Positions 46,870 to 56,315 of a DNA stretch of 64,000 nucleotides are shown here, in pieces. The first letter of the stretch is position 1, and each line of letters begins with the position of its first letter. Position numbers and translations under genes: made by a program. Under the pieces are notes generated by a model. The model was not told where the DNA came from and did not search any database. It worked only from the letters and a program-made list of their open reading frames with translations. This DNA comes from JBGQAS01 sp964498605 (lineage in GTDB: Bacteria; Chloroflexota; Anaerolineae; Anaerolineales; Anaerolineaceae), in the NCBI GenBank assembly GCA_964498605.1, contig CAZCHK010000002.1, positions 59,420-123,419 of the forward strand. The letters are read 5' to 3'.

Positions 46870-48315
46870 TTAACCTCGGTTCAGCAATTGCGTATAGATA
46901 CTTTGATAGGCGGTCGCCGATTTTTTCCAGGAAAAATCCTGCCTCATGGCGTTCCTGACCAGATCAGACCAACGGTCATGCTCCTCAAATAGATCTAGCG
47001 CCTGCAGAATTGTATTGGCAAAACTTTCACTGTTGGGGGTGTCGCATAAAAATCCAGTGCCGTGTGATGTTTTTCGGATGTCGACGATCGTGTCGTGCAG
47101 TCCGCCGACATCCGTGGCGATCGGGATACAGCCGTAGCGCATGGCGATCATCTGGGAAAGACCGCACGGTTCGTAGCGCGAAGGCATCAGAAGCACGTCC
47201 GAACCGGCGTACAACCGGTGCGACAGAGAAGCGTCATACGCATTGATCACCCTGACGCGCGCTGGATAATCCCGCATGAGAATTCTTGCCAGAGACTCCA
47301 GTTCTGGATTACCTGAACCTAAAAGGATCAGATTCCAGGATTTACCAGCGATGGCTCTCAGGCTGTCGATGGCGATATCGATTCCTTTTTGCTGATCCAT
47401 TCTGCTGATGATGGCGAGCAAGGGCGTTTTCAAATTTTCGAGCTCGAATTCGGTGAGAACGCGTTCCTTGTTGAGGTCTCTGCTTTCCAGATTGTCGTCT
47501 GAGAATGGATGATCAATGTTCTTGTCTGTCGCTGGATCCCAGATGCTCGTATCCAAACCATTGAGGATACCCGTGATGGATTCGCGTCTCGAGAGCAGGA
47601 ACTGGTTCAATCCGCATCCAGCTTCTGTTTCAAGGATCTCCCGGGCATAATTTGGCGAGACAGGAACGATGTGGTCCACACAGGATAGACCCATGGGCAG
47701 GGGGAGATCCAATGCCCAACCCGGTAATTCCTTATCATCGGATGACTGGATATTGTATTCGCGCATTGACGCTTCAATTCCCGCGCCCATAAAAGGGAGG
47801 TTGTGAAGAGTGAGCAAGGTATGCTTCTTCTTGATGTGAGTCTCCCTGTTAATTAAAAGATAAGCTACAAGAGCCGTGTGCCAATCATTTAAATGAAGGA
47901 TATCAGGAACGATCAGGTCACATTCCAGCATGGCAACGAGCGCTTGATTGAAAAAAACGAATTTTTCACCCACCAGGCTGGTGTCCAGATTGTAGATATC
48001 AGGATCCCTGGAAATTGGCAGGCCGTCTATGAAATAGACGGCCATGCCATCTTGATCGTGCTGAAAAACTTGCGCGGGAAGCTTTCCCCCTTTTTTTTGT
48101 ATGGATAATTCAGCCACCTGGGGGAGGTTTGGAAAGTTGGCTTTGATCCTTGGATAATATGGCAAACACAGCTGTACATTAATCTCGTGAGAGATTTGCG
48201 GCAGTTTTTTCAGCGCTTTTGGCAGCGAGCCTGCCACATCGGCCAGTCCGCCGACCTTGACGAAAGGTTCAGCTTCGGAAGCGGCAAAAAGGACAGTGAT
48301 ATCTTTCTTAATCAT
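46870..48315 (-). CDS. glgA: Glycogen synthase (GT5)
   Basis: A 481-residue starch-synthase-type enzyme using ADP-glucose (or UDP-glucose). Visible motifs are EPFVKVGGLADVAGSLPKAL (nucleotide-binding KVGGL), LHLNDWHTAL and the E-x7-E block PSRYEPCGLSQMIAMRYG. No glgC or glgB lies nearby. ATG 48315 is preferred over GTG 48318. The gene overlaps the end of the amidohydrolase fusion by 8 bases, so expression is tied to it. Confidence 0.93.
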   Translation of the reverse strand: MIKKDITVLFAASEAEPFVKVGGLADVAGSLPKALKKLPQISHEINVQLCLPYYPRIKANFPNLPQVAELSIQKKGGKLPAQVFQHDQDGMAVYFIDGLPISRDPDIYNLDTSLVGEKFVFFNQALVAMLECDLIVPDILHLNDWHTALVAYLLINRETHIKKKHTLLTLHNLPFMGAGIEASMREYNIQSSDDKELPGWALDLPLPMGLSCVDHIVPVSPNYAREILETEAGCGLNQFLLSRRESITGILNGLDTSIWDPATDKNIDHPFSDDNLESRDLNKERVLTEFELENLKTPLLAIISRMDQQKGIDIAIDSLRAIAGKSWNLILLGSGNPELESLARILMRDYPARVRVINAYDASLSHRLYAGSDVLLMPSRYEPCGLSQMIAMRYGCIPIATDVGGLHDTIVDIRKTSHGTGFLCDTPNSESFANTILQALDLFEEHDRWSDLVRNAMRQDFSWKKSATAYQSIYTQLLNRG

Positions 48316-50293
48316 CACTTTTTTTTGTTACAAGCTCAAAGTAATCTTCAGGAATCACGTGCAAGGATTTGGCTCCAAGGAATTCGATTAATTTGATGGC
48401 CAGTTTTGATTTTTTGTCCGCATCGTTTTTGCTCCAGGTGGAGCTTTTCACTTCAAGGTAGCATCCAAGCTTCGGATTATTCATGTCATCGATATTGACG
48501 AAAAATTCCGTGCCTTCGAATTTCACCAGAAATCTTAATCGGTCCTTCTCAATTTCCAGCAGGTTTGAGGGCTTAAAATACTCACGATAGAATCTCAAGC
48601 TTTGGGTTGCGGGAGCTATGTACCTGCTGCGCGACAACAGCACCTTTTCCGGGAACAGGTGCTCCACAGTGCTTCCTATCAATGTAAGGCGGCTGCGCAC
48701 GTTCGAGATTTCCCCATTTTCTTCAACGAAATGATCTTCGCGGTATCTGAGGACCCCCTCATCTGCGCCATCGAAAATAAAATACGTGTCATATTCTTTG
48801 TAATGCCGTTTTCTCAGGATCTCTATTTCCGATTTTCCTAGATTTTGCAATACAGCCGCTTTGTCGTTCAGGACAACTTTCGCCTGGATTTCAAAAGATT
48901 CTCCTTCTGTCGTTCCTCCAATGGCGATCAATTTCGAAAGGACGGACTCCTCTCTTCCTTTGAGGAATACATCGATCTTTTGTGCATATTCCTGCCCTGC
49001 GCGCAGTAAATCTCCCTCATTGATCGTCAGCAGTGACCGATCCTTCATGAGCCACTTGCCGTTTACCATGACATCCGTGACATCCGCTGCCTTGGCCGAG
49101 TACACAATTTGAGCATAGACTGAGTGAGGATCGCGGGAGAAATGAGGCATGCAGTGCAGCGTACGCAGATCCAGCAAAATCATGTCTGCCCGTTTACCTG
49201 GTTCCAGCGATCCGGTGATGTCGCCGATATGCAGCGCGTTTGCGCCCATTCGCGTCGCCATCAGCAAAGCAACGTGCGCGGGAAGAGCCGTTGGATCACC
49301 CGTGGCGGTTTTCGACAGAAATGAAGCCAGGCGGACTTCTTCAAACATATCCAGATCATTATTCGACGCGGGTCCATCCGTGCCGATTCCAACATTCAAT
49401 CCCACTTCGAGCATTTTTTGGACAGGAGCCATGCCTGAAGCCAATTTCATATTTGAGGAGGGATTATGCGCCACACCTGTCGAGTAATGCTGCAGCGTCC
49501 GGATCTCACCTTCGTCGATGTGAACACAATGCGCAGCAATGACTTTTGCTTCAAACAAATTCTGTTTTTTCATGTACGGAACGACAGGCATGCCGTACTC
49601 CTGGCGCAGGTTATCGACTTCAATGCTTGTCTCGGAGATATGCGTGTGCAGGGGAATGTCATATTCGAGAGCCAGTTCCATGGAGGCCTTCAGGATCTCA
49701 GGCGTGCAGGTATACACCGCATGTGGGGCGATAGAGGGAACGATGAGCTCGTGATCTTTCCAGCGGATGATGAACTCTCTGGCTTTCTTAAGAGATTCAT
49801 CAAAGGAACGGGCATCGGGAGTTGGGAATTTCATGACACTTTGTGAACAAACAGCGCGCATGCCAATTTCCGCAACGGTCTGCGCGATCTCGTCCTCGAA
49901 GTAATACATGTCCGCGAAGCAGGTAACCCCGCTGCGAAGCATTTCCGCGCAGGCTATCTGGCTGCCCAGGCGGACAAAGTCCGGGGATACAAAGTTACGC
50001 TCAACAGGCATCATGTATCCCATTAACCAGACATCGAGCCGCAGATCATCCGCGAGACCCCGCAGAAGGGTCATGGGAATATGCGTGTGTGCGTTGATCA
50101 AACCTGGCATCAATACTTTTCCGGAACAGTCGATGATTTCATCCGCAGTGTAACCGGCCTGGATATCCATCGAGTCACCCAGAGCGACGATATGATCATT
50201 GTGAACCGCGATGGCTCCATCAGCAAAGCTGGACAAATTTTCATCCATGGTAAGTAATTGCGCGTTAAGGAGTAATTTGGATATTTTTTCCAT
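48308..50293 (-). CDS. Amidohydrolase (SAH/MTA deaminase-like) fused to a CYTH-like domain
   Basis: A 661-residue two-domain protein. Residues 1-440 are a metal-dependent amidohydrolase of the S-adenosylhomocysteine/methylthioadenosine deaminase (TrzN-like) type: H69 and H71 in INAHTHIPM, H216 and H218, H255 and D306 in GIGTDGPASN. Residues about 460-655 look like a CYTH triphosphate-tunnel domain: FEIQAKV (E468-x-Q470-x-K472, a variant of ExExK), LRYREDH, SRLTL, YLEVKSS and alternating charged strands. This fusion is not one I know to be common. ATG follows GAGGAA; the gene lies 10 bases after cinA. Confidence 0.75.
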   Translation of the reverse strand: MEKISKLLLNAQLLTMDENLSSFADGAIAVHNDHIVALGDSMDIQAGYTADEIIDCSGKVLMPGLINAHTHIPMTLLRGLADDLRLDVWLMGYMMPVERNFVSPDFVRLGSQIACAEMLRSGVTCFADMYYFEDEIAQTVAEIGMRAVCSQSVMKFPTPDARSFDESLKKAREFIIRWKDHELIVPSIAPHAVYTCTPEILKASMELALEYDIPLHTHISETSIEVDNLRQEYGMPVVPYMKKQNLFEAKVIAAHCVHIDEGEIRTLQHYSTGVAHNPSSNMKLASGMAPVQKMLEVGLNVGIGTDGPASNNDLDMFEEVRLASFLSKTATGDPTALPAHVALLMATRMGANALHIGDITGSLEPGKRADMILLDLRTLHCMPHFSRDPHSVYAQIVYSAKAADVTDVMVNGKWLMKDRSLLTINEGDLLRAGQEYAQKIDVFLKGREESVLSKLIAIGGTTEGESFEIQAKVVLNDKAAVLQNLGKSEIEILRKRHYKEYDTYFIFDGADEGVLRYREDHFVEENGEISNVRSRLTLIGSTVEHLFPEKVLLSRSRYIAPATQSLRFYREYFKPSNLLEIEKDRLRFLVKFEGTEFFVNIDDMNNPKLGCYLEVKSSTWSKNDADKKSKLAIKLIEFLGAKSLHVIPEDYFELVTKKSDD

Positions 50294-50303
50294 AGTTCCT
50301 CTA

Positions 50304-51449
50304 TTATATTATTCGTCTGATGAAATCAAGGATTATGTTCATTAACCCACTCATTGAATTTCCAGAAAAATCGAGCAGCGTGCGATCCATTCTTTGAATT
50401 TTCCTGCCGACTTTTAAGATCAGATGCAGCGAATGGGTGTTTTTATGGTTGATCATGGAAACGCCCAGCAGGCAAGATTTTTTTTGCGGAAATTGGCATT
50501 GCAGTACCAGGGATTCAAGTTTCTCTTTCTGAAACGCCGTATTGAAGGTGGTCAGGTTTTCCAAAGGAATGGAGGATTGGTTCAGCGCCTGGATCAGTTT
50601 TCCACGCAGCCCGCATTCGATCAGCGATAAGCGCAGTCCAGAGCTATTCAGTTTATTGATCACTACACTGGCCAGTGTGTCATGTTCATATCCGAATATG
50701 TTCTCTCCGAGCTTCTCTTCCAGGATGCGCACGAATTTATTCTGCAGAAAAAGTGCTTTTTTCTCGTCCTTCGCTTTTATGGTGATGCGGATATCGACCT
50801 GTCCTTGTGAGGCGGTCAAGCCGATCGAAGGGTTTGTTAGCTTCTCAAGATCGCCTATCAACTCGTCGACTTGTGATTCACCGATTCCTGATGTGTGAAT
50901 CAGGAAGTACTTGATGAAAGAATCCAAATCGAATTTGGATTTTAATAGCGGCAGCACCGAGTGTTCCATCAAATATTCCAGCTCACGGGGGACCCCGGGA
51001 AGGCTTATGATGAGTTTGTTGTCAAAAGCAGTCACAAAAGCGGGAGCTGTGCCCAGGGGATTTGAAATGCTGCTTGCTCCCGCTGGAATATACGCCTGCC
51101 TGCGGTTGTTCTGCGAGGGAACCCGGTTCATCTTGTTGAACCGTGCCTGGATCTCGGTCCATAAATCCGCTCTGAATTCCAGATCTGAATCCACTGCATG
51201 GGCTACTGCAAGCCGCGTGGGATCATCAACTGTCGGACCCAACCCCCCCGAAGTGATCACGATATCCGCTCTGCGCAAGGACTCCCGGATAGCTTCTGCG
51301 ATGCGGTCCACGTTGTCCCCGACGATTGTGGTTCTGAACAGATCAATTCCAACCGTGCGCAGTTGAATGGCCAGGAATTGTGTATTTGTGTCCAGTGTTT
51401 GACCGAGAAGCAGTTCGGTACCAATGGCGATTATTTCAGCGTTTGGCAT
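50304..51449 (-). CDS. cinA: CinA-like protein with a degenerate C-terminal deamidase domain
   Basis: A 381-residue protein. The N-terminal MoaB/MogA-like domain is well conserved: EIIAIGTELLLGQTLDTN, TTIVGDN, VITSGGLGPTVDDPTR and LPGVPRELEYL. It should hydrolyse ADP-ribose or a related dinucleotide pyrophosphate as CinA does. The C-terminal PncC-type NMN deamidase domain is short and altered: the ESCTGG motif position reads IECGLRGKL, so the serine nucleophile is missing. Deamidase activity is therefore unlikely. It is the first gene of the leftward glycogen operon. Confidence 0.82.
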   Translation of the reverse strand: MPNAEIIAIGTELLLGQTLDTNTQFLAIQLRTVGIDLFRTTIVGDNVDRIAEAIRESLRRADIVITSGGLGPTVDDPTRLAVAHAVDSDLEFRADLWTEIQARFNKMNRVPSQNNRRQAYIPAGASSISNPLGTAPAFVTAFDNKLIISLPGVPRELEYLMEHSVLPLLKSKFDLDSFIKYFLIHTSGIGESQVDELIGDLEKLTNPSIGLTASQGQVDIRITIKAKDEKKALFLQNKFVRILEEKLGENIFGYEHDTLASVVINKLNSSGLRLSLIECGLRGKLIQALNQSSIPLENLTTFNTAFQKEKLESLVLQCQFPQKKSCLLGVSMINHKNTHSLHLILKVGRKIQRMDRTLLDFSGNSMSGLMNIILDFIRRII

Positions 51450-51489
51450 GAGTTACACACTTCCAGGTGTCCTTAGGGCCCATGAAGCA

Positions 51490-51495
51490 ATTATA
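51490..51495 (-). promoter_or_regulatory. Possible -10 box of the cinA operon
   Basis: TATAAT on the minus strand about 40 bases before the cinA start codon; no good -35. A second TATAAT on the + strand at 51533-51541 points toward miaA. The rest of 51450-51581 shows nothing else. Confidence 0.4.
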
Positions 51496-51581
51496 TGCGA
51501 AAGGTTTAATAAAGTGGAAGGACGGGTTCATTCGGTATAATTCTGGCAGGCGATCCGCGGATTCTTTTGAGATAAGAAGAA

Positions 51582-51716
51582 ATGAACGCAAATCAATGTA
51601 TTAAGGAACAAGAATTGGCAACAAGCGGTGACAGCGATTGGATTAGGACAATGAATGAGATGGATAACCTTTGGTTTCCCTTGGCAATCACCATAATTAT
51701 GGAGTGTGTGGAGTGA
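51582..51716 (+). CDS. Possible 44-residue ORF coupled to miaA
   Basis: An ATG-initiated ORF of 44 codons ends TGATG, sharing its last base with the miaA start. A purine-rich AAGAAGAA lies just before ATG. The sequence is charged at first and ends hydrophobic (LWFPLAITIIMECVE). It matches no family I know. The overlap fits translational coupling, but an ORF this short may be chance. Confidence 0.3.
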   Translation: MNANQCIKEQELATSGDSDWIRTMNEMDNLWFPLAITIIMECVE

Positions 51717-52675
51717 TGCAGATCAAGGGTATTTCAAACCCACTCATTGCGCTGGTCGGCCCGACGGGTTCCGGAAAAACACGTTTGGGCATTGAGATCG
51801 CCAGGGAAATTGGCGGCGAAATCGTGTCAGCAGATTCCAGACTTGTCTACCGCGGGATGAATCTTGGCACGGCGAAACCATCTCCGGAGGAGATGCGGAC
51901 CGTGCCTCATCACATGATCGATATTGTCGAGCCAGATCAACCTTACAGTATGGCCCAGTACTGCAGGCAGGCCGAACTGGCCATAAAAAAAATTCAAGAA
52001 AGCGGTTCGCTGCCGATACTTGTGGGGGGAACCGGACAATACGTCCGTGCGATCCTTGAAAATTGGCAGACACCAGCCCCGGGTCCGAACATATTCTTAA
52101 GACAGGTGTTGACAGAAGCTGGTCAAGTACTTGGAAAAAATGAATTACACCGCAGATTGGCGCTGATTGACCCAGGTTCGGGTTCGCTCATTGATCCAAG
52201 TAACGTTCGACGCACTGTCCGTGCGCTTGAGGTAATCCTCACGACTGGCTGGAAATTCTCTGAGCAGAGGTTAAAGGGAACACCGAAGTATTCGAGTTTA
52301 ATGCTGGGTATCCGGATTGACAGGAACACACTGTTCAAAAAAATTGATGCGCGGGTGGACGAAATGATTTCAAAAGGGCTGCTTGCCGAGGTCAAAGGAT
52401 TGACCCAAAAATATGGCTCTCAGGCGCCGGCGATGGATGCAATCGGGTACAAACAGCTCGTCAGACATCTGGAGGGAGAATGTTCATTGGATGAGGCGAT
52501 TCTGGAAATTAAGAAATTCACTCATCGATTTGTCAGGAGGCAGGCGAACTGGTTTCAGGAAAATGATCCACGCATCATGTGGATCGACCCGGATCAGTTA
52601 TCCACCGCAGAGATCGTGAAGATCATTGGAAAACGGGACAACTGGCAGGTCGTGCGCCAGGAAGGTAACCCATGA
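51716..52675 (+). CDS. miaA: tRNA dimethylallyltransferase
   Basis: MiaA adds dimethylallyl to A37 of tRNAs reading UNN codons, using DMAPP. The 319-residue protein has the P-loop LVGPTGSGKTRLGIEIA, the substrate motif SADSRLVYRGMNLGTAKP (DSRQ-type, with leucine for glutamine), and the late RRQANWF segment. ATG 51716 is the first methionine before the P-loop; upstream GTG codons at 51704 or 51713 are also possible. Its prenyl donor comes from the isoprenoid pathway encoded at 2-4 kb. Confidence 0.93.
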   Translation: MQIKGISNPLIALVGPTGSGKTRLGIEIAREIGGEIVSADSRLVYRGMNLGTAKPSPEEMRTVPHHMIDIVEPDQPYSMAQYCRQAELAIKKIQESGSLPILVGGTGQYVRAILENWQTPAPGPNIFLRQVLTEAGQVLGKNELHRRLALIDPGSGSLIDPSNVRRTVRALEVILTTGWKFSEQRLKGTPKYSSLMLGIRIDRNTLFKKIDARVDEMISKGLLAEVKGLTQKYGSQAPAMDAIGYKQLVRHLEGECSLDEAILEIKKFTHRFVRRQANWFQENDPRIMWIDPDQLSTAEIVKIIGKRDNWQVVRQEGNP

Positions 52676-54291
52676 ATTGTCCCTGGTTTTCATCATACGA
52701 CGACGGTGTTCCGCGCAGGATTGACGTGCCAGATACCACGTTGCATGAATTGCTGTTCAGATCAGCCAAGCTTTTTCCTCAGAAAACCGCCATCATCGAG
52801 GGGGACAACAGCATCAGATACGCGGAGCTGGCTGAAAAAGTGCGCCACTTTGCCCATGGAATAAAACAAACGGGCATCTCCAGGGGAAAACGCGTGGCAA
52901 TCATTCTTCCCAACCAGATCAATTTCATCACGGCTTACTTTGGGTGTCTTGCCGCCGGGTGCGTCGTCGTCGCATTAAACCCGTCCTTGACAGCACCTGA
53001 ATACAAGCGGATCTTCAGTGATTCCAGGATTTGCGGCGTGATTTGTCAGCTGGAGCAAGTGAATATTCTTGCGCAGACAGGTATCTTCAAAAAACACGTA
53101 CTGCAGGTATTGGTACCCGGCGCGGGGTCGAAAAACCCCGAAGGTTGTGTTTCTTTTGACGAGGTCATCGCGTCGGGAAAGCAAGCAATGGGAGGTTTGC
53201 CTGTCATCCGATCAGGTGATCCCGCGATTTTTCAATACACAGGTGGAACGACAGGGGTACCCAAGGCCGCCGTTGCGTTGCACCGCAACGTTGTTGCGAA
53301 CGTGATTCAATTCAGCAACTGGCTGCCAGCTCTGAAAGAAGAGGATGTGACGGTTCTTGCTGCTCTGCCGTTGTTTCATGTATACGGGATGGTTTTGAGC
53401 ATGTGCTTGGGTGTTTACTGGGGAGCGACCATATTGATTCCGCCTTCCATGAAAAAGCCTGAGACGATCATCTCAGCTGCCAACCAACACCGGGTCAATT
53501 ACGCCCCATTAGCTCCCTCAATGATCCGCTCGTTGGCGATGGTCATGGAAAAAGATGATTTGCACGTTCCATCTTTACGCGTGTGCATTTCTGGTTCGGC
53601 GGCGTTACTGGATCAGGATAAGCATTTGTTCGAAAAGCATATTGGTGGAGTCGTCCTGGAAGGATATGGCTTATCAGAGGCCCCGACAGCCACGCATTGC
53701 AATCCAATGCAAAAGCGTAAGAATGCATCCATCGGTTTGCCGCTGCCTGGAGTGCAATGCAAAATTCGTAAAAGTTTAACTTCGTGTCTGTTCAAAAGAG
53801 AACAGTCCAATATTGGCGAATTATTCATTAAAGGCCCGCAGGTCATGCAAAAGTACAACCGCGATTGGGGAGCGACGATAAACGCTCTTCGCTGTGGCTG
53901 GCTGCGCACCGGTGATTACGCCACCATGGACGATGAAGGCTACTTTTTTATCGCTGGAAGAAAGAAAGAGATGATCAAGGTCAACGGTCTCCAGGTCTGG
54001 CCAAAAGAAATCGAGGACGTGATCGCGAAAATAGATTTCGTGAAGGAAGCTGCTGTCGCAGGGATCGCAGATCGCGAAACCGGGGAAAGGGTAATAGCAT
54101 GGATAGTTTTAAATGACGGAAGTTCTGCGGACGTCAGGCTGGTGCAAGACCACTGCAGAGAGTATTTGGCCCGCTACAAGCTACCTTCCGTTGTCAGGAT
54201 TGTTAAGGAACTGCCAAAGAACCAGGTTGGAAAGGTATTAAAGAGGGTGTTGGTTAAAGAATATCTGGAGGATGAAAAAAGGGCTTTATGA
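52672..54291 (+). CDS. Acyl-CoA ligase (AMP-forming)
   Basis: ANL-family adenylating enzyme, 539 residues, close to long-chain fatty acyl-CoA synthetases. Motifs present: YTGGTTGVPKAA (P-loop), LEGYGLSEAPTATH, RTGDYATMDDEGYFFI and the hinge GRKKEMIKVNG; the catalytic lysine lies in LPKNQVGKVLKR. The ATG overlaps the miaA stop (ATGA). A fatty acid substrate is likely but unproven. The stop lies inside a terminator hairpin shared with convergent ftsH. Confidence 0.88.
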   Translation: MNCPWFSSYDDGVPRRIDVPDTTLHELLFRSAKLFPQKTAIIEGDNSIRYAELAEKVRHFAHGIKQTGISRGKRVAIILPNQINFITAYFGCLAAGCVVVALNPSLTAPEYKRIFSDSRICGVICQLEQVNILAQTGIFKKHVLQVLVPGAGSKNPEGCVSFDEVIASGKQAMGGLPVIRSGDPAIFQYTGGTTGVPKAAVALHRNVVANVIQFSNWLPALKEEDVTVLAALPLFHVYGMVLSMCLGVYWGATILIPPSMKKPETIISAANQHRVNYAPLAPSMIRSLAMVMEKDDLHVPSLRVCISGSAALLDQDKHLFEKHIGGVVLEGYGLSEAPTATHCNPMQKRKNASIGLPLPGVQCKIRKSLTSCLFKREQSNIGELFIKGPQVMQKYNRDWGATINALRCGWLRTGDYATMDDEGYFFIAGRKKEMIKVNGLQVWPKEIEDVIAKIDFVKEAAVAGIADRETGERVIAWIVLNDGSSADVRLVQDHCREYLARYKLPSVVRIVKELPKNQVGKVLKRVLVKEYLEDEKRAL

Positions 54292-54313
54292 AGCCCTCTT
54301 TTGCGTTTTTGTT
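54280..54313. terminator. Bidirectional terminator between the ligase gene and ftsH
   Basis: AGGGCTT (54280-54286) pairs with AAGCCCT (54291-54297), with T-rich sequence on the right and an A run (T on the minus strand) on the left. The stop codons of both convergent genes lie in the hairpin. Confidence 0.8.
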
Positions 54314-56169
54314 CCATTTGGAGCGGGAGTGCCGCTCTTTTTTTTGACGGGGGTGGGAAATATCTTTATAAATTCCTCCCTGGACAGCGTTTCAACCTCC
54401 AGCAGCTTGGCGGCCACCGCGTCCAGTTTATCGCGATACTGGGTGAGGATCTTTTTGCAGTTCTTGTAGGCATCATTCACGATGACTCTGATTTCCTGGT
54501 CGATTTGTTCTGCAACGGCTTCTGAATAATCACGCTGCTCGCCGATTTCTCTCCCCAGGAAAACCAGCTCCTCCTTTTTTCCATAAACCATCGGTCCGAG
54601 ACCGCTGCTCATTCCAAGCCTTGTTACCATGTTGCGTGCCAGCAGCGTGACCCGTTCCAGATCGTTCGCGGCACCCGAGGTGATATCGTCAAATATCAGC
54701 TCCTCCGCGCCGCGCCCACCCAGCAATCCTATCATTTCCGCTACAAGCTTCTTCTTTGGGATAAGAGTGCGATCTTCTGTAGGCAAGGCCATCGTGTAAC
54801 CGGCGGCCATTCCTCTTGCCACGATCGTTATCTTCTGTACAGGGTCAGCCTCTGGGATTGCGTTCATGACCACGGCATGACCGGCTTCATGGTAAGCGAT
54901 GATGCGTTTTTCCTCTTCACTGATGAGTCTGCTTTTTCTTTCGGGACCTGCAATGACGCGTTCGATGGCTTCCTCGAATTCACTTTGACTGATGGATTTT
55001 TTATTGCGCCTGGCGGCCAGAATCGCAGCCTCGTTGACGAGGTTTTCAATATCCGCACCCACAAAACCCGGTGTGATGCGCGCGAGGACAGAGAGATCGA
55101 TTTCAGGAGCCAGGGGCTTACCCTTGACATGAACCTTCAGAATCGCTTCTCTTCCTTTTACATCTGGTCTATCCAAGACAACCCTACGGTCAAACCTGCC
55201 AGGGCGAAGAAGGGCGGGGTCGAGAATATCCGGGCGGTTTGTCGCAGCGATGATGATGATGTTTGTGTCGGTTCCAAAACCATCCATTTCGACCAGCAGC
55301 TGGTTCAAGGTTTGCTCACGTTCATCGTGACTTCCACCCAGGCCTGCGCCACGCTGCCTTCCGACGGCATCGATCTCATCGACAAACACGATGCAGGGAG
55401 AATGTTTTTTTGCCTGGTCAAAAAGATCCCTCACTCGGCTCGCGCCGACACCCACGAACATTTCGACGAATTCCGATCCTGATATTGAAAAGAAGGGTAC
55501 ACCGGCTTCACCGGATACCGCCTTCGCCAAAAGCGTTTTGCCGGTTCCAGGTGGACCAACGAGTAGGACACCTTTGGGTATGCGCGCTCCCAAGGCGACA
55601 AATTTTTGAGGTTCCTTTAAGAACTCCACGACTTCGCGCAACTCCTCCTTGGACTCTTCAACCCCAGCGACATCGGCAAAGGTAACTGCCGGATGATCAC
55701 CCGCGAACATGCGGGCACGCGACTTTCCAAAACTCATCGCGGCATTGTTGGAGCCTTGCGCCTGTCTAAAGATGAAGAAGAAGGCGACGCCCAAAATTAA
55801 AAATGGAATAATATATCCAATGGTGGAAAGAACCGCCAGCCACTGGCTGGGGGGATTGACCTGAACGATGGAGATGTCTCCCAGCTGCTCCGGTGTGACG
55901 CCGAGGTTGATCAACTGCTGGCTGAGGGTTGTCCCGCTTTCTTTTGTCAATTCGTAGGGGGTGGATTCACCGGCACCTTTTTTCGTAACAGAAATGCTGT
56001 CTTCACTGATTTCTATCTGCAAGATAGTGCCTTCACGAATATCGTCGGCCAGCTGGCTGAGGTTGTACTCCTTGATGGATTGGTTATTATTGAAATTAAA
56101 AATGAGCAATGCGACGATTGCTACAAATAGCAGAATGTAAATGATGTACGATTGGTTCTTCGGTTTCAC
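54286..56169 (-). CDS. ftsH: ATP-dependent zinc metalloprotease FtsH
   Basis: Membrane-anchored AAA protease for quality control, 627 residues. Two N-terminal helices (about 8-25 and 115-137) flank a small extracytoplasmic domain; the AAA module has Walker A GPPGTGKT at about 205-212; the zinc site is HEAGHAV near residue 425 with a distal acidic ligand in the [10 protein letters not shown] region. The GTG start at 56169 has GGAGG 5 bases upstream. The end is lysine-rich. A -10 box (TATAAT, minus strand, 56202-56207) precedes it. Confidence 0.96.
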   Translation of the reverse strand: MKPKNQSYIIYILLFVAIVALLIFNFNNNQSIKEYNLSQLADDIREGTILQIEISEDSISVTKKGAGESTPYELTKESGTTLSQQLINLGVTPEQLGDISIVQVNPPSQWLAVLSTIGYIIPFLILGVAFFFIFRQAQGSNNAAMSFGKSRARMFAGDHPAVTFADVAGVEESKEELREVVEFLKEPQKFVALGARIPKGVLLVGPPGTGKTLLAKAVSGEAGVPFFSISGSEFVEMFVGVGASRVRDLFDQAKKHSPCIVFVDEIDAVGRQRGAGLGGSHDEREQTLNQLLVEMDGFGTDTNIIIIAATNRPDILDPALLRPGRFDRRVVLDRPDVKGREAILKVHVKGKPLAPEIDLSVLARITPGFVGADIENLVNEAAILAARRNKKSISQSEFEEAIERVIAGPERKSRLISEEEKRIIAYHEAGHAVVMNAIPEADPVQKITIVARGMAAGYTMALPTEDRTLIPKKKLVAEMIGLLGGRGAEELIFDDITSGAANDLERVTLLARNMVTRLGMSSGLGPMVYGKKEELVFLGREIGEQRDYSEAVAEQIDQEIRVIVNDAYKNCKKILTQYRDKLDAVAAKLLEVETLSREEFIKIFPTPVKKKSGTPAPNGTKTQKRAS

Positions 56170-56201
56170 ATTGCCTCCACCATTGGCTTACTGATTCAAC
56201 G

Positions 56202-56207
56202 ATTATA
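56202..56207 (-). promoter_or_regulatory. Possible -10 box of ftsH
   Basis: TATAAT on the minus strand 32 bases before the ftsH GTG. No clear -35. The remaining part of 56208-56315 shows a GGGTTTGAAACCC hairpin near the efp stop but no T-run. Confidence 0.45.
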
Positions 56208-56315
56208 CCAATGGAATGTAATCATACTCTTAATCCCAGCTGAAATTTAGGATTTTATAAATATCTAACACAAGGATAAATATTGACAAGGAGTACTTTT
56301 GGCCCGGAACGGGTT

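Noticed and set aside
56283..56289. TTGACA-like sequence on the + strand near the efp stop
   Set aside because: No -10 box and no gene downstream on that strand.
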